A stretch of DNA of 64,000 nucleotides from positions 1 to 64,000 of the forward strand of contig URVW01000003.1 of the NCBI GenBank assembly GCA_900551435.1, given 5' to 3'. The DNA comes from an uncultured Faecalibacterium sp. (GTDB taxonomy: Bacteria; Bacillota; Clostridia; Oscillospirales; Ruminococcaceae). The notes beneath the pieces are model-generated. The model saw only the letters and a list, made by a program, of their open reading frames with translations, had not been told where the DNA came from and did no database searches. Both the position numbers and the translations under genes were made by a program. This document shows, in pieces, positions 30,971 to 40,635 of the stretch. How positions within the stretch are numbered: position 1 is the first letter of the stretch; every line of letters starts with the position of its first letter.

Positions 30971-32179
30971 ATGACACAGTTTATTAGTACTCTGGTCGGT
31001 ATTTTCCAAAGTTCCGGTTTTGCACAGTTCGGCGAACCGGGCGGCTATCTGTACGCGATCATGATTTGCGTCGGCTGCTTTTTGCTGTACCTGGCCATCG
31101 TAAAAGAATTTGAGCCTCTGATCCTGCTGCCCATGGCATTTGGCATGATCCTTGCCAACCTGCCCGGAAGCGGCATCATCCACATGCAGTATTTCGTCGG
31201 TGATGGTCTGGAGCATCCGATGTGGATCGAGATCCTGAACAACGGCGGTCTGGCAGATATGCTCTATATGGGCGTCAAGCTGGGCATCTACCCGCCGCTG
31301 ATCTTCCTCGGCATCGGCACGATGACCGACTTCGCACCGCTGATCTCCAACCCCAAGAGCTTGCTGCTGGGCGCTGCTGCTCAATTCGGTATTTTCGGTA
31401 CTTACATGGGCGCCCGTCTGCTGGCTGCTACCGGTCTGGTGGACTTCACCCAGAAGCAGTCTGCTGCCATCGCCATCATCGGCGGCGCAGATGGTCCTAC
31501 CGCAATTTTCGTTACCTCTCGTCTGGCTCCGGAACTGTTGGGCAGTATCGCCGTTGCGGCGTATAGCTACATGGCTCTGGTCCCCGTTATCCAGCCGCCT
31601 ATCATGAAGGCTCTGACCACCAAGAAAGAGCGTACTGTCGTCATGAAGCAGCTGCGTACCGTGACCAAGACCGAGAAGATCATCTTCCCCATCATGGTCA
31701 CCATCATCGTTTCCCTGATCGTTCCGGATGCCGCCGTTCTGGTCGGCATGCTGATGCTGGGCAACCTGATGAAGGAGTCCGGTGTTGTGGATCGTATCCA
31801 GAAAACCGCTGGCAATGAGCTGATGAATATCATCACCATCTTCCTGGCTCTGTCGGTCGGCTGCACCACTTCTGCAAATACCTTCCTGAACACCCGCACC
31901 CTGTTCATCATCGTGCTGGGCCTGATCGCATTCTCCTTCGGTACGGCTGCCGGCGTTCTGTGCGGCAAGGTCATGTATAAGCTGACCGGTGGTCAGGTCA
32001 ACCCCCTGATCGGTTCCGCTGGCGTTTCTGCTGTTCCTATGGCTGCCCGTGTTTCTCAGAAGGTCGGCCAGAGCGAGAACCCCTCCAACTTCCTGCTGAT
32101 GCACGCAATGGGTCCCAACGTCGCTGGCGTTATCGGCTCTGCTGTTGCTGCTGGTATCCTGATCAACATCTTCGGCTAA
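30971..32179 (+). CDS. Beta subunit of a sodium-translocating carboxylic-acid decarboxylase
   Basis: 402 residues, about nine membrane helices. The conserved GGADGPTAIFVTSRLAPELLG block contains the Asp used for Na+ transport, and a SVGCTTSANTFLNTRTLFI block lies near the C-terminus. The subunit decarboxylates carboxybiotin and pumps Na+ out of the cell. The alpha (carboxytransferase) and biotin-carrier genes are absent here, so the substrate (oxaloacetate, glutaconyl-CoA or methylmalonyl-CoA) cannot be fixed. Codons are biased to highly expressed ones, such as GCT and GTT. Confidence 0.93.
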   Translation: MTQFISTLVGIFQSSGFAQFGEPGGYLYAIMICVGCFLLYLAIVKEFEPLILLPMAFGMILANLPGSGIIHMQYFVGDGLEHPMWIEILNNGGLADMLYMGVKLGIYPPLIFLGIGTMTDFAPLISNPKSLLLGAAAQFGIFGTYMGARLLAATGLVDFTQKQSAAIAIIGGADGPTAIFVTSRLAPELLGSIAVAAYSYMALVPVIQPPIMKALTTKKERTVVMKQLRTVTKTEKIIFPIMVTIIVSLIVPDAAVLVGMLMLGNLMKESGVVDRIQKTAGNELMNIITIFLALSVGCTTSANTFLNTRTLFIIVLGLIAFSFGTAAGVLCGKVMYKLTGGQVNPLIGSAGVSAVPMAARVSQKVGQSENPSNFLLMHAMGPNVAGVIGSAVAAGILINIFG

Positions 32180-32206
32180 GGCGCATCTTGGCAAACTGAA
32201 TTTTGC

Positions 32207-32248
32207 ACCGCCCATCCATGGACTCGTGTCATGGATGGGCGGTTTTTT
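32207..32248 (+). terminator. Terminator of the sodium-pump operon
   Basis: ACCGCCCATCCATG and CATGGATGGGCGGT arms, then six T residues. Confidence 0.88.
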
Positions 32249-32337
32249 ATGCTGGAAACTCTGTGCAATGGGAGTCAAATGTGATATACTATATCTTAGT
32301 GATTCACGCGAAAATAGCTTAAAGAACAGGTGAAACA

Positions 32338-34995
32338 ATGGCAACAACTCTCAAGCAGGAATTTTGTGCCCTGCGTGATACCTACATTGAAAAACAGTTT
32401 GGCCGCCTGAACGAGATGCAGCGGGAGGCTGTGTTTACCACCAACGGTCCGCTGCTGATTCTGGCGGGCGCTGGCAGCGGAAAAACGACCGTTCTGGTCA
32501 ACCGCATTGCAAATCTGATCCGATTCGGTTCGGCGCACGGCTCCTCATGGACCCCCCGCGAGGTGGAGGAAGAGGACGTCAAGGCCCTGCGCATGGCCAT
32601 CATGACCGGGACCGACGCCCCCGCTTGGCTGGATGGGATGCTTCGCAAAGATGCCGTCCGCAGTTGGAACGTCATGGCGATCACCTTTACCAATAAGGCG
32701 GCGGGAGAGCTGAAAGAGCGTCTGCGGAACATGCTGGGCGGGGAAGAGGGCGACGAAGTGTTCGCGTCTACCTTCCATTCGGCTTGTGTCCGTATCCTGC
32801 GCCGCTGGGCGGAGGAGATCGGCTACCCGAAGAGCTTTACCATCTACGACACGGATGATTCCCAGCGGGTGATGAAGGCAGTCTATAAAGAACTGAGCAT
32901 CGACGAGAAGTCTTTGGCGGTCAAGACTGCAATCAATATGATGAGTTCTCGAAAAGATCAAATGGTCAGTACTTCTGACGCACTAAAGGACCCAACACTT
33001 GGCGTTAAAGGCAAGTATGACCGTTATAAGTGCGGAATTTCTGCCAAAGCGTACGCGGCCTACGAGAAGAAACTGAAGGATGCAGGTGCGTTCGATTTTG
33101 ACGATTTGATTTACTATACGGTCCAGCTCCTTGCAGAGCACGACGAAGTGCGCGAATTTTACCAGAACAAATACCGCTATCTGCTGGTGGACGAGTATCA
33201 GGACACCAGCGTAGCGCAGTTCCGGCTGGTCAGTCTGCTCACCGGACCGGAAAAGAACATCTGCGTCGTCGGCGACGATGACCAGAGCATTTACCGATTC
33301 CGTGGCGCGACCATCGAGAATATCCTCAATTTCGAACGCATCTATCCGGGAACCAAGACCATCCGTCTGGAACAAAACTACCGTTCTACGTCGAATATTC
33401 TGAATGCTGCAAACTGTGTCATCCAGCACAACACCGAGCGCAAGGGCAAGACGCTCTGGACCAAGAACGGCGAAGGCGACAAGGTGCAGGTCTACACGGC
33501 GGAAAATGAGCAGGATGAGGCAATGCACATCGCGGACGTCATTGGTCAGCACCTGAAAGAGGGCGGCCACCTGTCCGACCATGCGGTGCTTTACCGGATG
33601 AACGCACAGTCGAACCCCGTGGAAGCGTACTTCACCCGCGCGGGCATCCCGCACAAGATCGTGGGCGGTCAGCGCTTCAACGACCGCAAGGAAGTCAAGG
33701 ATATCCATTCGTATATGTCCATCGTCTCGAATGCGCGGGACGATGTGCGTCTGCGCCGCATCATCAACGAGCCTGCGCGAAAAATCGGAAACACGACGAT
33801 CGAGGTCATCGCGGACCTTGCTGCGCAGGAGAACACCAGTATGCTGGAAATCATCAGCCACGCGGACCAGTACGCGCGGCTGTCCCGGTCTATCATGCCG
33901 CTGCTCAAATTCTGGCAGATCTACGAGAAACTGCAGGAGTCTCTGGAAACGCGGACGCTGGACGAATTTGCGTCCGATGTCATCGAGCTGACCGGTTACA
34001 AGGCCATGCTGGAAGCGGACATTGCCAAGGGCCACGAGGATGCGGCGGACCGCTTGCAGAACCTTGGCCAGCTGGTCAACAACGTCAAGAACTACTGCGA
34101 CCAGCACGGCGAGGACGCCACGCTGGAAGGCTATCTGGAAGATATCGCCCTCATCAGCGATATCGACAGCTACAACGAGAGCAGCGATCAGGTGGTCCTG
34201 ATGACCATCCACTCGGCCAAGGGCTTGGAATTTCCCTATGTGTTCCTCATCGGCATGGAAGAGGGCGTGTTCCCCAGCGAGATGAGCAAATATTCCGAGG
34301 CCGACCTTGAGGAAGAGCGCCGCTTGGCCTATGTCGGCATCACCCGCGCCAAGAAGGAGCTGTACATCTCCAACAGCGTCACCCGGATGCTCTATGGCCG
34401 GACCCAGCGCAACGAGCCCAGCCGGTTCCTGCGCGAGATCGAGCCGGAATACATTGAAGAGACGCGCAGTCCGTCCTTTGAGCGGCGCTCCCGCTTGGGC
34501 GGATGGGGTTCGGAATACAGCGATACCGTTCCCGGCGGAGCATCGGGCTATTCCGGTGCGTCCGGCTGGGGCCGGAGCAGCTATGGTTCCGGCTACGGTT
34601 CGGGATCTGGCTCCGGAAACCGCTCCAATTATCTGAACGCGGAGTACAACGGCGGGAGCCGTGGGTTCGGGTCCGGATATGCAGGGCGCGGGTCGTCCGC
34701 TTCTAATTCTGGCGGAAACACAGGCGGTTTTGGCTCCAACTACAGCCGCTCTGCCGCCCCTAAAGCCCCGGAAAGGTCGGTGCAGTTCTCGGTCCCGGCC
34801 CCGAAACCGGCCGCAAACACCCCCAAGCACTACGAGCCGGGGGATATCGTGGAGCATAAGGTGTTCGGACGCGGCAAGGTGCTCAAAGTCAAGCCCGCCG
34901 CAGGAGATCAGATCGTAGAGATCAATTTTGAAAAGGTCGGCGTCAAAAAGACGATGGCGAACTTCGCCCCGCTGACCAAGATAACGGAGGAATGA
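32338..34995 (+). CDS. pcrA: DNA helicase PcrA/UvrD
   Basis: 885 residues, longer than the usual 720-750. SF1A motifs: Q motif LNEMQREAV, Walker A LAGAGSGKTTVLVNRIA, DEYQDTS (motif II), QNYRSTSNIL (motif IV), TIHSAKGLEFPYVFLIGMEEG (motif V) and VGITRAKKELYI (motif VI). From about 720 to 815 lies a Gly/Ser/Tyr/Asn-rich low-complexity stretch, followed by the RNA-polymerase-binding Tudor-like domain (PGDIVEHKVFGRGKVLKV). It works in repair and in clearing stalled transcription. Heads a run of close genes with thyX and tmk. Confidence 0.95.
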   Translation: MATTLKQEFCALRDTYIEKQFGRLNEMQREAVFTTNGPLLILAGAGSGKTTVLVNRIANLIRFGSAHGSSWTPREVEEEDVKALRMAIMTGTDAPAWLDGMLRKDAVRSWNVMAITFTNKAAGELKERLRNMLGGEEGDEVFASTFHSACVRILRRWAEEIGYPKSFTIYDTDDSQRVMKAVYKELSIDEKSLAVKTAINMMSSRKDQMVSTSDALKDPTLGVKGKYDRYKCGISAKAYAAYEKKLKDAGAFDFDDLIYYTVQLLAEHDEVREFYQNKYRYLLVDEYQDTSVAQFRLVSLLTGPEKNICVVGDDDQSIYRFRGATIENILNFERIYPGTKTIRLEQNYRSTSNILNAANCVIQHNTERKGKTLWTKNGEGDKVQVYTAENEQDEAMHIADVIGQHLKEGGHLSDHAVLYRMNAQSNPVEAYFTRAGIPHKIVGGQRFNDRKEVKDIHSYMSIVSNARDDVRLRRIINEPARKIGNTTIEVIADLAAQENTSMLEIISHADQYARLSRSIMPLLKFWQIYEKLQESLETRTLDEFASDVIELTGYKAMLEADIAKGHEDAADRLQNLGQLVNNVKNYCDQHGEDATLEGYLEDIALISDIDSYNESSDQVVLMTIHSAKGLEFPYVFLIGMEEGVFPSEMSKYSEADLEEERRLAYVGITRAKKELYISNSVTRMLYGRTQRNEPSRFLREIEPEYIEETRSPSFERRSRLGGWGSEYSDTVPGGASGYSGASGWGRSSYGSGYGSGSGSGNRSNYLNAEYNGGSRGFGSGYAGRGSSASNSGGNTGGFGSNYSRSAAPKAPERSVQFSVPAPKPAANTPKHYEPGDIVEHKVFGRGKVLKVKPAAGDQIVEINFEKVGVKKTMANFAPLTKITEE

Positions 34996-34998
34996 CAG

Positions 34999-35775
34999 AT
35001 GATGACGGTTCGATTGATCGCCTATACCCCAGAGCCGGAAAAGGTGGTGGCAGCGGCGGCCAAGCTCTGCTATTCCGATGCGCACATCACCGACCTGCTG
35101 GACGGGCTGGACGACGAAAAAACGGCAAAGTTTCTGAATATGCTCAGTGACCTCGGCCATGCCAGCCCCATTGAACATGCCAGCTTCACCTTTGGCATCG
35201 AGGGTGTCAGCCGCACGCTGCTGGCCCAGATCACCCGCCACCGCATTGCATCGTTCAGCGTTCAAAGCCAGCGCTATGTCCGTTTGGACGATTTCCGCTA
35301 TGTCATCCCGCCCGAGATCGAGGCCATCCCTGAAGCAAAGGAAGCCTTTATCGCGAGTATGAACGAGGATGCCAAGCGCTACCTCGACCTTGTGCAGAAG
35401 CTGGAGGACGGGCACACCGCCCGCCTTATGGCCGAAGGACTGCCTGAAAAACAGGCCCGTGCCAAGGCGTCCAAACAGGCCAACGAGGACGCACGCTTCG
35501 TGCTGCCCAACGCCTGTGAGACGAAGATGGTCGTCACGATGAACGCCCGCAGTCTGCAGAACTTCTTCCATCTGCGCTGCTGCAACCGGGCACAGTGGGA
35601 GATCCGCGCGCTGGCCGAGGAGATGCTTCGGCTGGTCTATCCGGTCGCGCCGCATCTGTTCCGTACGGCGGGACCGGCGTGCGTGTCCGGCCCCTGCCCG
35701 GAGGGCAAGATGTGCTGCGGCAAGACCGCTGAGGTGCGGGACCGCTATGCAGCGCTGAAGGGGGAACAGGCATGA
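34999..35775 (+). CDS. thyX: Flavin-dependent thymidylate synthase ThyX
   Basis: 258 residues from ATG 34999 (GGAGG eight bases upstream; a second ATG follows directly). The ThyX motif RHRxxSxxxxSxR is present as [37 protein letters not shown] and [12 protein letters not shown] are further conserved parts. It methylates dUMP with FAD, NADPH and methylene-THF. Four-base overlap with tmk and 3-bp gap from pcrA show one operon for dTTP supply and DNA maintenance. Confidence 0.95.
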   Translation: MMTVRLIAYTPEPEKVVAAAAKLCYSDAHITDLLDGLDDEKTAKFLNMLSDLGHASPIEHASFTFGIEGVSRTLLAQITRHRIASFSVQSQRYVRLDDFRYVIPPEIEAIPEAKEAFIASMNEDAKRYLDLVQKLEDGHTARLMAEGLPEKQARAKASKQANEDARFVLPNACETKMVVTMNARSLQNFFHLRCCNRAQWEIRALAEEMLRLVYPVAPHLFRTAGPACVSGPCPEGKMCCGKTAEVRDRYAALKGEQA

Positions 35776-36440
35776 GCAAGGGAAAGCTGATCGTGCTGGA
35801 AGGGCTGGACGGCAGCGGCAAGGCCACACAGGCAAAGCTGCTGGCCGAAAAGCTGACCGCCGAAGGAAGAGCGGTGCGGGAAGTGAGCTTCCCGAACTAT
35901 GCCAGCGATTCCAGCGCACTGGTCAAGATGTATCTGGCCGGCCAGTTCGGCGAAAAGCCGGACGATGTGAACGCCTACGCGGCCTCGACGTTTTATTCGG
36001 TGGACCGCTATGCGGGGTATAAATCGGATTGGGGGACGTTCTACGAGAACGGCGGCGTCATCGTCGCCGACCGCTACACGACCTCCAACGCCGTCCACCA
36101 GTGCTCGAAGCTCCCGCCGGAACAGTGGGAGAGCTTTCTGCAATGGCTGTTTGATTTCGAGTTCCGGCTGCTGGGACTGCCCGCGCCGGACTGCGTGATC
36201 TACTTACAGGTGGACCCCGCCGTGAGCCAGAAGCTGATGACCCAGCGCTACCACGGCGACGAGAGCAAAAAGGATGTCCACGAGAAGGATGTGGAGTACC
36301 TGAAGCGGAGCCGCCGCGCCGCCGAATTTTGTGCGGCGCATCTCGGCTGGCAGACCGTTGCCTGTTCGGAGGGCGATTCCATGCGCAGCATCGAAGCCAT
36401 CCAGCAGGAAGTGCAGAAGCTGGCGGAACAGGTCCTGTAA
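35772..36440 (+). CDS. tmk: Thymidylate kinase
   Basis: 222 residues. The P-loop reads [20 protein letters not shown] (usual KSTQ is KATQ here), the DRY motif is in [14 protein letters not shown], and a LID-like arginine-poor segment lies at [15 protein letters not shown]. It phosphorylates dTMP to dTDP, the step after ThyX. Its ATG overlaps the thyX stop (ATGA). The form with a [13 protein letters not shown] segment is the longer one typical of Clostridia. Confidence 0.93.
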   Translation: MSKGKLIVLEGLDGSGKATQAKLLAEKLTAEGRAVREVSFPNYASDSSALVKMYLAGQFGEKPDDVNAYAASTFYSVDRYAGYKSDWGTFYENGGVIVADRYTTSNAVHQCSKLPPEQWESFLQWLFDFEFRLLGLPAPDCVIYLQVDPAVSQKLMTQRYHGDESKKDVHEKDVEYLKRSRRAAEFCAAHLGWQTVACSEGDSMRSIEAIQQEVQKLAEQVL

Positions 36441-36480
36441 CAGGACTGGATAAAAAATGAGCAAGGAGGAATCCTATTTC

Positions 36481-37293
36481 ATGTACCGTTTGATGCAGCC
36501 GTCCGACCGGGCGGAGATCACCACGCTGTGGCAGCGTGAGCACGGAGACTCGGAAGCTTTCGTCATGAAAGTCCTCGAGCAGTTTGCGGGCGAACAGAAC
36601 GTCTACGTCGCCGAGGAGAATGATCGGATCGAAGCGGTGGTGCTGGCAGTCCCAGTCACCTTGCAGGGCCGCACGGGCTGTTACCTTTACGGCCTGACCG
36701 GGCAGGGGAGCCTGATCCTGGCGGGCCTTGTGGACCATCTCTGCGCCCAGCAGCGGGCAAAAGGGGCGGGATTCGTGGTGACCGTCCCGACCGGGCCGGA
36801 ACAGGCCGCGCTGCTGCAGGACAAGGGATTCCAGTGGGCGTTCCCGCTGCGGTGTCTGCCCCGCGAGGTGGAGCGCAACCTGTGGAGCCAAGCTGAATTC
36901 GACTCGGTGACCGCGAAAAAGCTCTGCGAACTGCGGGCGCGGTTCTGGCCGGATACGGTCCAGCTCCCGCCGGAGCAGATGGCGGTCGTGTTCGGCGACC
37001 TGTACTCCCGCGGTGCGACCATCGTGTCCAGCGAAGAAGGCTACGGCATCTATTTCCGCAAAGAGGATACCCTTTATTTTGTTGAGATGATGGCTTCCGG
37101 CGACCGTGCCGCCGAAAAGCTGATGGAAGCGGCCCGCGAAAAAGAAGTCATCGTGGAAAAGGCTGTCATCACCGTGGGCGCGGCGCAGAACCTCTTCCTT
37201 GGAGAGGGCAAGCGGCAGGACTACGGCATGATCCGCTTTGAGGGTGAGCCTTTTGATGTGAGCGAAAGCTACATGCGGCTGATGATGGACTGA
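36481..37293 (+). CDS. GNAT-like acetyltransferase, unknown substrate
   Basis: 270 residues from ATG 36481, which has AAGGAGGAA eleven bases before it; an upstream ATG at 36457 would place that site inside the gene. The N-terminal half has a GNAT-like shape (EENDRIEAVVLAVPV; GCYLYGLTGQG for the acetyl-CoA loop; FVVTVPTGPEQAALLQDKGFQW). The C-terminal half is a second, weaker domain as in Eis-like proteins. Sits between tmk and mltG in the same run. Confidence 0.72.
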   Translation: MYRLMQPSDRAEITTLWQREHGDSEAFVMKVLEQFAGEQNVYVAEENDRIEAVVLAVPVTLQGRTGCYLYGLTGQGSLILAGLVDHLCAQQRAKGAGFVVTVPTGPEQAALLQDKGFQWAFPLRCLPREVERNLWSQAEFDSVTAKKLCELRARFWPDTVQLPPEQMAVVFGDLYSRGATIVSSEEGYGIYFRKEDTLYFVEMMASGDRAAEKLMEAAREKEVIVEKAVITVGAAQNLFLGEGKRQDYGMIRFEGEPFDVSESYMRLMMD

Positions 37294-37306
37294 AAGGGAG
37301 CTGAGT

Positions 37307-38443
37307 ATGGCAAAAAATACCCCCCAAAAACATCATAAAAAGGGCGGTGCAGCGAAAGTCTTTTTGATTTTGCTGCTGATCGTTCTGCTGGCGGCGGGAG
37401 CGGTTTTTCTGCTGGCCAAGCGGGAGATCGACGGCACAGATGCCCCCGGGGAAGCGGTCACGGTCAAGATCGAGCAGGGCAGCGGCGTGAGCTCCATTGC
37501 CCAAAAGCTCAAGGACGCGGGCGTGATCCATTCCGCCCAGCTCTTCCGCTGGTACGTCGGCCGCGAGGGGGCAGCGGCAAAGCTGCAGTACGGTGAATTT
37601 TCGCTGGAACCCGGCAGCTCCTACGATGCCCTTATCGAAGCCCTTTCGGAGTATGCCAAGGCAGAGTCGGTGCGCTTGACCTTCCCGGAGGGCACGACCG
37701 CCATCGCGATTGCCAACATGATGGAAAAAGCCGGTCTGTGCACCGCCGAGGAGTTCCTTGAGGAAGCCAACACCGGCGATTTCAGCGAGTACAAATTCTG
37801 GAAGTACGTCCCGGATGACGAGAACGCCCCCGACCGCTTTCTGAAGTGCGAGGGGTATCTCTTCCCGGACACCTATGAATTTTTGGTGGAGGATACCGTC
37901 CACAACTACGTTGCAACGTTCTATTCGCATTTTGATAAGCAGTTCACTGACGAGATGTACAAGGAGCTGGACCAGCAGGACCTGAGCCTGTCGGAGGTCA
38001 TCACGCTGGCGTCTTTTGTACAGGAAGAAGCCGGAAACGATCAGGACTCCAACGTGGCGCAGGTGTTCCGCAACCGGTTGGCGGAGGATTCGCCCTATCC
38101 AAAACTGCAGAGCAACACGTCCAGTTACGTCCAGAGCGACGAGGACAACAACTATCTGTGGAACTGGGTCGCGCCCTATTACGGCGGCTGGGATAAAATT
38201 CCGGACCACATCCGGGAAGCCTACGATACCTACACCTGCATCGGTCTGCCCGCCGGCCCCATCTCCAACCCGGGGATGGCCGCCATTCAGGCCGCGCTGG
38301 ACCCGCAGCCAGATGACGAGGTCAAGGACTGCTATTTCTTTGTGACCGACCTGAGCGGCCATTACTACTATGCCCGCACCTACGCGGAGCACCAGACCAA
38401 CTGCGCCAAGGCTGCAGAGGTCAATCAGAGTTTGAAAAAATAA
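37307..38443 (+). CDS. mltG: Endolytic murein transglycosylase MltG
   Basis: 378 residues. A basic cytoplasmic start, one membrane helix (VFLILLLIVLLAAGAVFLLA), a LysM-like domain (VKIEQGSGVSSIAQKLKDAGVI) and the YceG catalytic domain, with the catalytic glutamate in VITLASFVQEEAG and the conserved CIGLPAGPISNPGMAAIQAALDP. It cleaves nascent glycan strands and sets their length. 13 bp after the acetyltransferase gene. Confidence 0.93.
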   Translation: MAKNTPQKHHKKGGAAKVFLILLLIVLLAAGAVFLLAKREIDGTDAPGEAVTVKIEQGSGVSSIAQKLKDAGVIHSAQLFRWYVGREGAAAKLQYGEFSLEPGSSYDALIEALSEYAKAESVRLTFPEGTTAIAIANMMEKAGLCTAEEFLEEANTGDFSEYKFWKYVPDDENAPDRFLKCEGYLFPDTYEFLVEDTVHNYVATFYSHFDKQFTDEMYKELDQQDLSLSEVITLASFVQEEAGNDQDSNVAQVFRNRLAEDSPYPKLQSNTSSYVQSDEDNNYLWNWVAPYYGGWDKIPDHIREAYDTYTCIGLPAGPISNPGMAAIQAALDPQPDDEVKDCYFFVTDLSGHYYYARTYAEHQTNCAKAAEVNQSLKK

Positions 38444-38453
38444 GAGGTTTATT

Positions 38454-39674
38454 ATGCTGCAAATCCCGGAACTTCTGTCTCCTGCGGGCGATCTGGAACG
38501 CCTGCGTTATGCCATCAACTACGGCGCAGATGCAGTCTACTGCAGTCTGCCCGAGTTCGGAATGCGCTCAGCCCCGGCGAATTTCACGCCGGAACAGCTG
38601 ACAGAGGGCGTCATCTATGCCCACGCCCGCGGCCGCAAGGTCTATCTGACCATGAACACCCTGCCCACCAATGAGGAAGCAGACCGTCTGCCGGATGCCA
38701 TCCATTCGGCGGCTTCGGCGGGCGTGGATGCTTTCATCGTGGCGGACCTCGGCGTGCTGGAAGCGTGCAAGCAGTTTGCACCGGATATCGACGTGCACAT
38801 GTCCACCCAGACGGGCATCACCAACTGGGCGGCTGCCCGTGCGGCCTACAATATGGGCGCAAAGCGCGTCGTGCTGGCCCGTGAGCTGACGCTGCAGGAT
38901 ATCGCGACCATCCGCGACAAAACGCCCCCGGAACTGGAGATCGAAGCCTTTGTGCACGGCGCAATGTGCATGAGCGTTTCGGGCCGGTGTCTGCTGTCCA
39001 ACTACATGACCGGCCGCGACTCCAACCGGGGCCAGTGCGCCCAGCCCTGCCGCTGGAAATACTACCTGAGCGAGGAGACCCGCCCCGGCCAGCTCTACGA
39101 GATCGGCGAGAACGAGAACGGGAGCTATATCCTCAACGCGAATGATATGTGCACCGCGCCCTTCCTTGACCTCATCTGCAAGGCGGGCGTGGACAGTCTG
39201 AAGATCGAGGGCCGCGCTAAGACCTTCTACTATGTGGCCAGCGTCACGGCGGCGTACCGCAAAGCGCTGGACCAGTATCTGGCCGACCCCATGAACGACA
39301 ACTTTGAACTGCCGGACGAAGTCTTGGCCGAGCTGACCCGCACCAGCCACCGCCATTACTCCCCGGGCTTCTACTTTGGCCGCGAACAGGCCAAACAGGC
39401 CACCGACAGTGCCACCTACATCCGCGAATGGGAGTTCGTGGGCACGGTGGACGGCTGGGAGAATGGCGTTGCAAGCTGCCAGCAGCGGGGCAAGTGGACT
39501 CTTGGCGACACGCTGGAAGTGCTCTGCCCGGACGGCCGCAGCATCCCGCTGCATCCGGAGTGGATCAAGAATGAGGCAGGGGAGCAGGTGGAATCCACGC
39601 CCCACGCGATGGAGCACTACACCATCCCCACGCCGGAACTGCCCCCGATGAGCCTTCTGCGCCGGAAGGTTTAA
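38454..39674 (+). CDS. U32-family peptidase-like protein
   Basis: 406 residues, from ATG 38454, 10 bp after mltG. Family signatures: ELLSPAGDLERLRYAINYGADAVY at the start, then EAFVHGAMCMSVSGRCLLSNYMTGRDSNRGQCAQPCRW with four cysteines likely binding an iron-sulfur cluster, and DLICKAGVDSLKIEGRAKTFYYVA. Members are RlhA/TrhP-like RNA hydroxylation factors as well as putative collagenases. The mltG-U32 order is common in Firmicutes. Confidence 0.93.
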   Translation: MLQIPELLSPAGDLERLRYAINYGADAVYCSLPEFGMRSAPANFTPEQLTEGVIYAHARGRKVYLTMNTLPTNEEADRLPDAIHSAASAGVDAFIVADLGVLEACKQFAPDIDVHMSTQTGITNWAAARAAYNMGAKRVVLARELTLQDIATIRDKTPPELEIEAFVHGAMCMSVSGRCLLSNYMTGRDSNRGQCAQPCRWKYYLSEETRPGQLYEIGENENGSYILNANDMCTAPFLDLICKAGVDSLKIEGRAKTFYYVASVTAAYRKALDQYLADPMNDNFELPDEVLAELTRTSHRHYSPGFYFGREQAKQATDSATYIREWEFVGTVDGWENGVASCQQRGKWTLGDTLEVLCPDGRSIPLHPEWIKNEAGEQVESTPHAMEHYTIPTPELPPMSLLRRKV

Positions 39675-39717
39675 GATGTAAAAGGCCGATAATCCGGACC
39701 TACAAAAACGCAATCAG

Positions 39718-39815
39718 AAAAAGGCTGCTGCAAGTCAACCCTCTGTCTCACCCCATGGCTCTCCGCAAAGGAAAGCCGCGGGTGTGATGAAGAAGCTGAC
39801 TGCAGCAGCCTTTTT
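39718..39815. terminator. Large bidirectional terminator with nested stems
   Basis: AAAGGCTGCTGCA (from 39720) pairs with TGCAGCAGCCTTT (to 39813). Inside lie CACCC/GGGTG and GGCTCTCC/GGAAAGCC stems. It separates the U32 gene from the convergent GNAT gene. Confidence 0.7.
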
Positions 39816-39823
39816 GTTGCAAC

Positions 39824-40555
39824 TTAGTCCAGTTTGAGCTTGGAAAAATCGGTGCAGAGGTATTCATATGCCTTATCGGTGACCTGAAAGCCCATCTTGG
39901 CATACATATCTTTGGGCGTGTCGTCCGGGTCGGCGTGAAGATACAGGATCTCTCCGCGTTTCTGGGCGGTTTCGGCAACATGCCGGATCAAAGTCGTGGC
40001 GATATACCGATGGCGGAACTCCTCGCCCACCAGAAGGCTATCCATGCAGACATACCCGCCTGACGGATAGATGTAGCAGGAACCCGCCAGCTGTCCGTTC
40101 CAATAGGCCCCGAGGAAGGTCAGTTTTTCCCGCAGACGATGGTTGTTCCGCACGGTGAAATCCTCCCCGTACAGAGGGCCGTAGTATCGCAGTTCGTGCT
40201 GTTCCAGCTCGTCAAAATCCGGGGTGCGGATGGAGACTTCCGGGTTGGTTTTCCAGCCGCTGATGTCGGCATCCTTTGGCAAAACCATCGTCAGGGTCGA
40301 GTCTCCTTCAAGCCCGAATGCGTTGCCCAGCGGCTCGTGACCTTCCAGCTTGAGAAAGGCATCGCCCCGCGCTTTCTGATAAGCCAGCGCGGCCCGGACT
40401 TCCTCCACAGAGGGCTGTCCGGAATAGAAAAACGAGTTGTGGTCGTATTTGTCTCGCAGCTGGTCGTCCTCCCGCTTGGTCAGATGCTCGGAAAAGGGGC
40501 GGGAAACCGAAAACAGTGCAGTAAAGCGTTCATCGATGGTTCTTGTCGGATTCAT
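39824..40555 (-). CDS. GNAT-family N-acetyltransferase
   Basis: 243 residues from ATG 40555. An N-terminal domain of about 100 residues precedes the GNAT fold (LGAYWNGQLAGSCYIYPSGGYVCMDSLLVGEEFRHRYIATTLIRH with the acetyl-CoA loop RHRYIA, then YLHADPDDTPKDMYAKMGF). Substrate unknown. Single gene, convergent with the U32 gene. Confidence 0.85.
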   Translation of the reverse strand: MNPTRTIDERFTALFSVSRPFSEHLTKREDDQLRDKYDHNSFFYSGQPSVEEVRAALAYQKARGDAFLKLEGHEPLGNAFGLEGDSTLTMVLPKDADISGWKTNPEVSIRTPDFDELEQHELRYYGPLYGEDFTVRNNHRLREKLTFLGAYWNGQLAGSCYIYPSGGYVCMDSLLVGEEFRHRYIATTLIRHVAETAQKRGEILYLHADPDDTPKDMYAKMGFQVTDKAYEYLCTDFSKLKLD

Positions 40556-40635
40556 AGTGCTTCTCCTGAAAGTGAAATTGAATTGAGTATACCACAGTTC
40601 CCCGGAAAAGAACACCCCCCCCTGCGGGAGCGCAG

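Noticed and set aside
32983..35919. A 978-codon open frame antisense to pcrA, thyX and tmk
   Set aside because: It runs across three certain genes and shows only the Ala/Arg/His-rich composition of antisense GC-rich DNA.
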